DNA of 64,000 bases, from assembly GCF_050947875.1 (NCBI RefSeq), contig NW_027460291.1, forward strand, positions 31,061,589 to 31,125,588, read 5' to 3'. Source of the stretch: Dermacentor variabilis (Eukaryota > Arthropoda > Arachnida > Ixodida > Ixodidae). Shown here piece by piece: positions 57,531 to 64,000 of the stretch. The notes under the pieces are model-generated. The model was not told the origin of the DNA, ran no database searches, and saw only the letters and a program-made list of their open reading frames with translations. Each line of letters starts with the position of its first letter. Position 1 is the first letter of the stretch. Position numbers and translations under genes: made by a program.

Positions 57531-58054
57531 CTCTGATCGTACCCTGTCTGCGATCGTACGCTGACTCCGACCCCGGCGTGGGCGTGCCAATTTGTGCGGC
57601 TGACAAGTGATGGCCGTATCCTTGCTAATTGCCCAAACCTCTCCTGACCGAGGTACTCCCGTGTTGGTAATAAGTGATCCGTTTTGAGAACCATTTTGAC
57701 GAGACCGCCGGCCCGTTCCCCATAATCGCGTTAGCCGTGACCGGAGGTTGTCGCGGGGTCAACGGCCGATCACAACAGGGCTGCACACCTTCTGCGCACC
57801 TTCGCACTGCCGCAAGCGTGTGGCCATTAGTGGGTTAATTACAGCATGCTTGAGGTTTCTATTCTGTCATCTTCAGTGAACTCTATAATATCATAGGTCC
57901 GTCCTGTAATTTATCTTTCAGATGTAGAGGCTCCTAAGTTTTATATTTATTGATGCGAAAGAGTCAAATGGCTCATTGAGCGAAAATACGGGCGCCTGTC
58001 GTCTGTAGCAGTGAAACGACGCCTAAACTCGCATGCCATTGGCTACGACGCCAC
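57531..58054. other. Unassigned sequence
   Basis: Nothing recognised. Two GATCGTAC words near 57536 and 57552 extend the pattern of short local duplication. Confidence 0.4.
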
Positions 58055-58160
58055 CATTACGAGCTGCGCCTCGACGGAACAGAGCGGGCGAAAGGGGACA
58101 CCTACTGGCGCTGTAGGGCTCCAGGTGTTGCGTGAGGGGAGAGGGCGTCGCGCGACGCTG
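58055..58160 (+). repeat. Dispersed repeat, copy 1 of a local pair
   Basis: Shares CCAGGTGTTGCGTGAGGGGA followed by GAGGGCGTCG, and the preceding GCG(G/A)GCGAAAGGGGACACC-type part, with 58430-58550, in the same orientation about 370 bp apart. Confidence 0.8.
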
Positions 58161-58429
58161 CGACACTCCAACAAAGTTCTCTAGAGGGTGTTGGACACTC
58201 TCGGCTCTTGGCACGAGCGCTCCTCGACGGGCTGAGCCAACGCCTCCTAGATAAGAGGGCTGTGCGCTCTATGACGTCATGCTGCTTGGACCGAAATCTC
58301 CCATTCAGACCCGGCGTGATGGAAGCGGTGACGTCAAAATCACCGCGGCTTACTCGGGAGCATCGCCATTAGATTCTGTGGCAATCGCGCAAGGTCGCAT
58401 GACGTCATGCATCGAAGCGTACAGACATT

Positions 58430-58550
58430 GTGCTATCTCGGAGGCGTTGGCAATGCGCGCGAAAGGGAACGCATACTGCCGTGATAGAGCGCCAGGTGTT
58501 GCGTGAGGGGAGAGGGCGTCGATGCGTCGGTAGCATGCGGCGTTGGCAAC
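58430..58550 (+). repeat. Dispersed repeat, copy 2 of a local pair
   Basis: Diverged direct copy of 58055-58160 with the same 30-bp core. The overlapping 204-codon minus frame (58405-59019) depends on this repeat and is not supported as a gene. Confidence 0.8.
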
Positions 58551-58754
58551 GCAAGGTTCTGCTGCTTGCTGGCTCGGGCAACACGTACCGCTGTGGTGTA
58601 TTGCTCACAGCGCAATACTTGAAGGACCGCTCAGCGCCGTTCAATTGGAGATTAATGATTTCGCATTCACAACTCGTAAGAAGTATCTTAGGCATCGTCG
58701 GATTTTTGTGCGTCGAATAAAATAAACCCTCGAAAGTGCAATATTTTGTTGCGA

Positions 58755-58905
58755 ACGAGAAGCCAGAATGACGAGCCCGATTTTTGCTAGTCACAATCAT
58801 GGGACTCCAACAGACAATGCCATATATGCTTTCCTTAGTTTCATTGTCTGTTATTGGCTTCATGTAATAGTGAGTAGCAAAAAATTGGGCACCTCGGTTT
58901 GCCTT
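58755..58905. repeat. Imperfect inverted repeat (MITE-like)
   Basis: CCCGATTTTTGCTAGTCACA...CCAACAGACAATG (58776-58820) is mirrored by CATTGTCTGTTATTGG...GTGAGTAGCAAAAAATTGGG (58842-58889). The loop is about 20-30 bp. No target duplication was identified. Confidence 0.65.
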
Positions 58906-60461
58906 ATGCTCGTTTATTACATAGCGAGGGTCTCTACTTCGGTAGCTTTGATGTCTTGAGGTACCATACGAGGGTTTATCGGCCAGTTGCCTACTCCTAC
59001 GTTGACATACTATTGACACAGTAGAAAGAATGTCCTGCGTCCACAGCCATAGCCGTGCGCTGTGGCGCTGGCTAGCACTCCCATGGCTAGATCTAGCACA
59101 CGCATAACACCCAAGAAAGTGTACGCGAAAACAACAGAGCCGCTGTAGCTCAATTGGTAAGATATCGCACGCCTAATGCGGGTCATTGGGGTCAGACAGA
59201 AATGGCAAGGCGAGGAGAGGATAGCCGGCCGAACAGTCGATGAGAGCAGAGTGGGTGAATAGAAATCGAGAGGAAGAACGGCTTCGTGAGGAGAATGTGC
59301 TATGACGGTGAAGGTGCCCGAATTTTAACGTAATTTTGCCATCGTAACCGCAAACGCACCGCGCTCAAATTGGAGAAAAGCTGGTTTCTTGAACGGCTGC
59401 GGGCCTTCAAGTGGGTAACCGAGGTATATTATTATTAGTTAATAAACCCGCGTGCCTTGCTGTCACATCCTATCTCTCTCTCTTATATATTATCTAAACA
59501 CCATATCGCTGTCGCTACCCGCGCGTTCTTCTTTTTTAGTATTTTTCCCCTTATTTCCTACCTATAAGCACTTGCGGCGAACTGTAGCTGCCAGCGATCG
59601 CAGAGATTGACGGGCAGGTGGTGGAGTTTACTGTTGGATCTAGCCTTGCGAATGTTAATGCGAATAGCACTTTTTTGGCATCGTGAGTCATATTTTCTTC
59701 CCGGCTATCTAGCTGTCCCACCAAAAAGGTGGGCCGATCCCCGAGAGTAGTGCAATCTAGTATGTAAAGCGTGGGTCATTCACGTAGGTATCGGCCACTG
59801 GTTATGTGCCGTTCTTCCATGATCATCTTTGACGCCAACACGGGTAACTGTGTATGTGCCACTTGGTGTATACGCGGAGTTAACGGCGGCGCCGCCAGAA
59901 GGCGCAGCATGCCCAGAGGGAAGCGCGATGGAGGAGTCCGGCTGCAGTACACGCCTCGTACATGACGCGTTTCGCTTGTTCGCACGCTTGGATAATCATC
60001 GTAGACGAGATCCCTCTGAATGTGTTACCAGTAATTTCTCTGTCCGGGCGTTTCATATTGAAAGAAGCAGCAAATTAAATACCGCAATCCACACGGAGTT
60101 CCGAAACACAAGTTAATTAAAAATGAGGTTTAACCTTATATAGCAGCAGGCGCGATGTGATGAACATTGTAGTGAGAAGAGCTGGATTACTTCCGACTGC
60201 CTGGAGATTTGTAATGTGCACTCAAATCTCGGTACACGAGCGCTTTCGCATCCCCCCCCCCCCGTGGAAACATAGGTGCGAGGGCCTGGTCTGCAACCCC
60301 CCTGAGCTTGTGGGGCGCCATAGCCACTGAGTAACTTTGCCACGTAATCACCAAGTTTAACCAACCAACAGAACACAACCTGACCTGAACCACAATAAGC
60401 CGAAACCCGATCAAGCCGCACCGGTTTAACTATGATAGTGCACACGGTACACAGCGCCAGG
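58906..60461. other. Unassigned sequence
   Basis: Apart from a tRNA-like relic at 59141-59190 and a C run at 60250-60261, nothing is recognised. Frames of 60-125 codons have no family features. Confidence 0.4.
59141..59190 (+). pseudogene. tRNA-like 5' half, no T-arm
   Basis: GCCGCTGTAGCTCAATTGGT then AAGATATCGCACGCCTAATGCG reads like the acceptor, D-arm (A box TAGCTCAATTGG) and anticodon arm of a tRNA or tRNA-derived SINE, with a CGCAC/TGCG-type stem around CCTAAT. The following sequence lacks the GGTTCGA T-arm, so it is not a functional tRNA gene. Confidence 0.5.
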
Positions 60462-60690
60462 TTCACTGAGCCGCGGTCAAAGTGTTGCACTGCTCAGCAC
60501 GAGGCCGTGCCTTCGATCCCCAACCCGGCGGCCACATTCCGAATGGGGGCAAAATGCAAAAAAAAAGAAACGCTCGTGCACCGTGCATTGGGTGCAGGTT
60601 AATGAATCCCGGGTGATCGAAATTTATCCAGAGTCCCCCATTAGGGCGTGCCTCATACTTAGATCGTGGCGTTGGCCCGTAAGAGCGCAG
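60462..60690 (+). mobile_element. Ruka-like SINE
   Basis: The head resembles the tRNA part (CACTGAGCCGCGGTCAAAGT, B-box-like CCTTCGATCCC). The body motifs follow in order: ATGGGGGCAAAATGCAAAAA, GTGCAGGTTAATGAA, ATTTATCCAGAGTCCCCCAT and AGGGCGTGCCTCATACTTAG. It is the second most complete SINE in the window. Confidence 0.78.
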
Positions 60691-60916
60691 TATTCTTTTT
60701 TTAAGGTGTACATGGTTTTTTGCATCTCGAAAGTGCCACCCGCACACAGCCTCCAATGGGGTGTAAAAAATGCGCATGGTTGCACGGCGTCTTAATCAGC
60801 TGAAAGTTGCTTCAAAAGTGCGCCGTCATATGGAGGCAGCTGCAGCGTGCGATGGATACCGCAGTGTGACAAGATAATGGGTAAACAAGTGTCACGTATA
60901 TGTCACGTATATATAT

Positions 60917-61069
60917 TGTTACGGGGATGTTGCGAGTATAGAAAGATTACATTTACAATATATATACAGGATGAGTCAGAGTAGTTAACATGGCTGACCA
61001 ACAACACACAGCCAGCCAGCGTCTCCGATGGTCTTCTTCCTCTCTCTCTTCTGTCATCCTTCCGCAACA
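60917..61069 (-). mobile_element. 3' LTR of Gypsy 2, 153 bp
   Basis: On the minus strand it starts TGTTGCGG just after a purine-rich CCGGGGGTCC tract and ends CCGTAACA. The ends are thus an imperfect inverted repeat (TGTTGCGG/TGTTACGG), as expected for an LTR. A TATA-like GTATATATATTG lies in the middle. It follows the integrase stop by only a few tens of bases. The 5' LTR is outside the window, so length and target duplication cannot be checked. A 153-bp LTR is short but known for some Ty3/Gypsy lineages. Confidence 0.7.
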
Positions 61070-61079
61070 GGACCCCCGG

Positions 61080-62215
61080 GTGGCGAAGCGCCTTATCGGC
61101 GCATGGTAGGTGAAGAATTGCGAGCGAAGTATGGCTTCAGCCGCGAAACATGCACGACGTCCACAGGCATCTGACTTGAGGATGCATCAAAGTGTAGCGG
61201 CGAAATCTCGTAATTTACGTCGTTAACTTGGCGTAGGACTTCATAAGGCCCTTTGTAGCGAGAGAGAAGCTTCTGGGAGAGGCCAACCCGACGACATGGT
61301 GACCAGAGGAGCACCCAAGCACTTTGCGCTAACTTAACATCGCGATAGCAGTGGTCGTGACGCTGTTTTTGTATATGCTGTGAGGCTAATGAACGAGATG
61401 GGGCGACTTGACGTGCCATGTGAGCGCGATCGATGACTTCACGAGCGTACTCAGTTGCAACACGCGGCACAAAGAGGAGGATGGTGTCAAACGGCAAGGT
61501 GTGGTTGCGACCATACAAGAGATAAAATGGCGAATATCCTGCGGTGTCATGTTGGGACGAGTTATACGCGAACTTCACGTAAGCTAGCGTGGCGTCTCAG
61601 TCGCGCTCATCGTTGGAGACGTACATCGACAGCATCTCTTTGATTGTTCGGTTGAGACGTTCCGTGAAACCGTTCGTTTGTGGTTGGTAGGCGGTGGACA
61701 GCTTGTACTCAGTGGCACAAGAGCGGAGGAGGTCGTCGACAACTCGAGATAAGAGCGAGCGGCCGCGGTCTGTAAGTAACTGTCGAGGTGCACCGTGGTG
61801 GAGAATGACAGCGTGGAGGAGAAAATCGGCGACGTTTGTTGCGCAACTAGTCGGGAACGCCTTTGTTATCGCGTATATAGTGTGCCGCGTAATCAGTAGC
61901 GACGGTGATCCACTTATACCCTCTAATCGTCGTCGGAAAAGCGCCAAGCAGGTCAAGGCCTACGCGAAAGAACGGTTCAGAGGGAACGTCAATAGGATGG
62001 AGTCGTCCGGCAGGCGCCAGGCGATGTGTCTTCCGGCACTGACACAATTCGCAAGTTGCGACATAACGACGCACAGAGCGGTAGAGACTCGGCCAGAAGA
62101 ACCGGCGTCGTGCGCAGTCGTACTTACGCAAAACTCCAAGCTGTCCCGCCGTCGGTGCATCGTGAAGTTTTTCGAGAACGACGAATCGCAGATGACGAGG
62201 AAGGACAAGGAGCAA
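61080..62215 (-). pseudogene. Gypsy 2 integrase
   Basis: Zinc-binding module: LHDAPTAGQLGVLRKY (His residues) and CELCQCRKTHR (C-x2-C). Catalytic core: ITVATDYAAHYI (first Asp), LLTDRGRSLLSRVVDDLL (second Asp), YQPQTNGFTERLNRTIKEML (Glu), all present. C-terminal GPY/F-like module: RYKGPYEVLRQVNDVNYEIS ending HVSRLKPYF. Lesions: a stop at 62213-62215 at the RNase H junction, a frame change near 61850-61960, and a stop near 61594 (ERD, stop, DATLAYVKFAYNSSQ). The catalytic acids are intact, but a full-length protein cannot be made. Confidence 0.87.
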
Positions 62216-63620
62216 CTAAGGGCCGTCAGGGTTGATATCGCGGCGGTAGAGGATGCCGTCATGCAGCACAAACATGCGGCACGTGCCATCGGCGCGGCGA
62301 AATTGCACTCCGGCGATGATGGACTGTAAGGATGCGTCGCGTTGTTGTTCAGCGCGCATGTCGGTCATGTCAGTCAAAGCCATCACGCAGGTCACCGGAT
62401 CATGCGCAACAGGATCGGGAGGATCCACGGAGTGACTCGAAGGGCAGTCAGCGTCCTTGTGGAGGCGTCTAGTCTTGTAGTGGACATTAAATGAAAATTC
62501 CTGGAGCCGCAAAGCCCAGCGACCAAGCCGTTCAGTCGGGTCCCGAAGGGAAGACAGCCAACAGAGTGCGTGATGGTCTGCGACGACCGAAAACGTGCCA
62601 TCGTACAAATATGGCCGAAACTTGACCAACGCCCAAACTAAAGCCAAGCACTTCCGCTTGGTGATGGAGTACTATCTCTCGGCAGGAGACAGCAGGCGGC
62701 TGGAGTAAGCTATCACGCACTCGGTACCATTCTGTTGTGGGGCGAGAACAGCGCCGATGCCATGTCCACTTGCGTCAGTGTGGACTTCGGTCGGTGTAGA
62801 TAGACCAAAGTGGGCAAGTATCGGAGGGGTGGTCAGAAACCCGATGAGAGCGGCGAACGCGTGAGCCTCCTCCGGGCCCCATGATAATGGCGTGTTCTTC
62901 TTTAGAAGATCTGTCAAAGGCCGGGCAATGTCGGCGAAGTTTTTAACGAAACGGCGAAAGTAAGAACACAGGCCGACGAAGCAGCGCACGTCAGAAGCAG
63001 AACGTGGCACAGGGAAACTGCGTATGGCGCGAACTTTTTCCGGATCTGGTTGGACACCGGATGCGTCAACGAGGTGTCCCAACACGGTAATCTGACGGCG
63101 CCCGAATTGACACTTCGTGGAGTTCAGTTGAATGCCGGCTTTTCAGAAGACCGCAAGAATTGCAGCGAGTTGGGTAAGGTGGCTGCCGAACGTGGGAGAA
63201 AAAACAATAACGTCGTCAAGGTAACAAAGACAGGTGGTACATTTGTAGCCTCGCAGAAGAGAGTCCATCATACGTTCAAATGTCGCCTGAGCATTGCATA
63301 GGCCAAAGGGCATGACTTTGAACTGATGTAAGCCATCCGGCGTGATGAAGACCGTCTTCTCGCGGTACATTTCATCAACTGAAATCTGCCAGTAGCCGGA
63401 TCGGCGATCAATGGATGAGAAGTATTTAGCTCCGTTCAAGCAGTCCAAGGCGTCATCGATGTGTGGTAGTGGGTAGACGTCTTTTGGCATGATCTTGTTT
63501 AAGTGGCGATAATCGGCGCAAAAACACCAGGTACCATATTTATTTTTCACATGGACGACAGGCGAAGTCCAGGGCTGGCTGGTGGCTCGATGACCCCTTT
63601 GCGGATCATTTTGTCCACTT
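62216..63620 (-). pseudogene. Gypsy 2 RT and RNase H
   Basis: RT: GTWCFCADYRHLNKIMPKDV, SSIDRRSGYWQISVDE, FKVMPFGLCNAQATFERMMD, and CLCYLDDVIVFSPTF with the YLDD catalytic box intact. A stop occurs at about 63143. The connection domain follows: LGHLVDASGVQPDPEKVRAI, CYFRRF-like SYFRRFVKNFADIARPLTDL. RNase H: EVHTDASGHGIGAVLAPQQN, a stop after LLSPAER near 62672, then [21 protein letters not shown] frameshift near 63572 separates SPWTSPVV from the upstream frame. The protein would copy element RNA into DNA in a cytoplasmic particle. Confidence 0.88.
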
Positions 63621-64000
63621 CGGATTGGTTGAATCGACGTTCAGCATGCGATACCTGATAGGGACGCCGACGAATAGGATTCGTGTCTCCAGTGTTCGTA
63701 CGGTGGTGAACAACAGATATTTGGCCTAAAGCCTGTCGCCGAAATCAAAGATGGCATTGTACGATTCAAGCAGGATACGTATGTCCGTGGCCTGTGCAGA
63801 GGTGAGGTCAGGTGTAATCATTTTCGCGCAGTCATCCGTTAAGGAACCAAAGCTGTGAGCTGCAATTGGCGCTATTAAGCCCCTCTCGGCATTCAGACTC
63901 TCAATGTCAAATTCAGAACCATAGAAATGCTGGCCAAGAACACGCCGGCCGGAATCACAGGCTGAAATTGAAAAGCGGTAGAACGACGTCGTTATTAGTA
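63621..64000 (-). pseudogene. Gypsy 2 protease-RT linker, partial
   Basis: The sequence upstream of RT on the minus strand has readable linker fragments (DRRFNQSEVDKMIRKG at about 63590-63640). The protease active site is not in the window. It continues past the right edge. Confidence 0.55.

Larger units (their letters stand above)
60917..64000 (-). mobile_element. Ty3/Gypsy retrotransposon 2, 3' half
   Basis: Runs off the right edge. From right to left on the minus strand: protease-RT linker, RT, RNase H, integrase, polypurine tract, 3' LTR. Few lesions are visible, so it is younger than Gypsy 1. It is a different lineage: the integrase tail and RT sequence differ clearly between the two. 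Confidence 0.88.

Noticed and set aside
58405..59019. 204-codon minus ORF as a gene
   Set aside because: It overlaps a local repeat pair and an inverted repeat, and has no domain or start context.
59141..59215. Functional tRNA gene
   Set aside because: A D-arm and anticodon arm can be drawn, but the T-arm and closing acceptor strand are absent.
61694..62329. 211-codon plus ORF
   Set aside because: It is the antisense reading of the Gypsy 2 integrase and RNase H.

Overview
This window reads as intergenic, repeat-dominated DNA from an arachnid genome, most probably a hard tick. The tick call rests on tRNA-derived SINEs resembling the tick family Ruka (26350-26548, 32461-32650, 32893-33035, 60462-60690) and on the mix of Ty3/Gypsy, RTE, CR1-like and RNase H-bearing LINEs, Penelope-like fragments and MITEs. 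The family resemblance comes from memory and was not searched. I found no convincing host protein-coding gene, rRNA or intact tRNA. Nearly every long open frame belongs to a transposable element, and almost all are broken by stops, frameshifts or insertions.

Layout. 0-3 kb: two microsatellites and a degraded hAT-like transposase. 3.0-3.4 kb: a 420-bp solo LTR, matched by a second 420-bp copy at 43.0 kb. 4.3-17.3 kb: one Ty3/Gypsy element on the minus strand, split by two younger insertions. These are a 5.5-kb DNA transposon (5036-10559) in the integrase and a 5'-truncated LINE (12836-15738) between protease and reverse transcriptase (RT). 17.3-18.2 kb: a Penelope-like tail with a hammerhead-like motif and a LINE 3' end. 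19.8-22.7 kb: a MITE and a TTAA-flanked Kolobok-like element. 23-26.3 kb: mostly unassigned. 26.3-26.9 kb: a Penelope-like C-terminus between inverted repeats, invaded by a SINE. 27.1-28.6 kb: an RTE LINE. 28.8-31.2 kb: an RNase H LINE cut by a 938-bp MITE. 32.4-34.2 kb: SINE pieces and a foldback element. 34.7-37.8 kb: a LINE lying inside a 25-bp minisatellite whose unit folds like a tRNA T-arm. 38.3-40.1 kb: an LTR relative and a 165-bp tandem dimer. 41.2-44.0 kb: a second RTE LINE and the second solo LTR, the LTR lying inside a satellite of about 128-bp units. 44.7-49.8 kb: two CR1-like LINEs converging tail to tail on a shared TAA/TTA microsatellite. 50.1-56.0 kb: an RNase H LINE and another CR1-like LINE joined through an 8-bp minisatellite. 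56-60.9 kb: minor repeats. 60.9-64 kb: the 3' half of a second Ty3/Gypsy element with its 3' LTR.

The elements do not act together as a pathway. Their value is as an insertion record. Target-site duplications can be read for the solo LTRs (ATAT), the 5.5-kb transposon (CT), the MITE at 29.1 kb (CCAGG) and the Kolobok-like element (TTAA), and nesting gives relative ages. The least familiar object is the 5.5-kb transposon: it has ~45-bp terminal inverted repeats, 88-bp subterminal repeats, a perfect 85-bp inverted repeat and a series of TGTTACCT hairpins, but no recognisable transposase.
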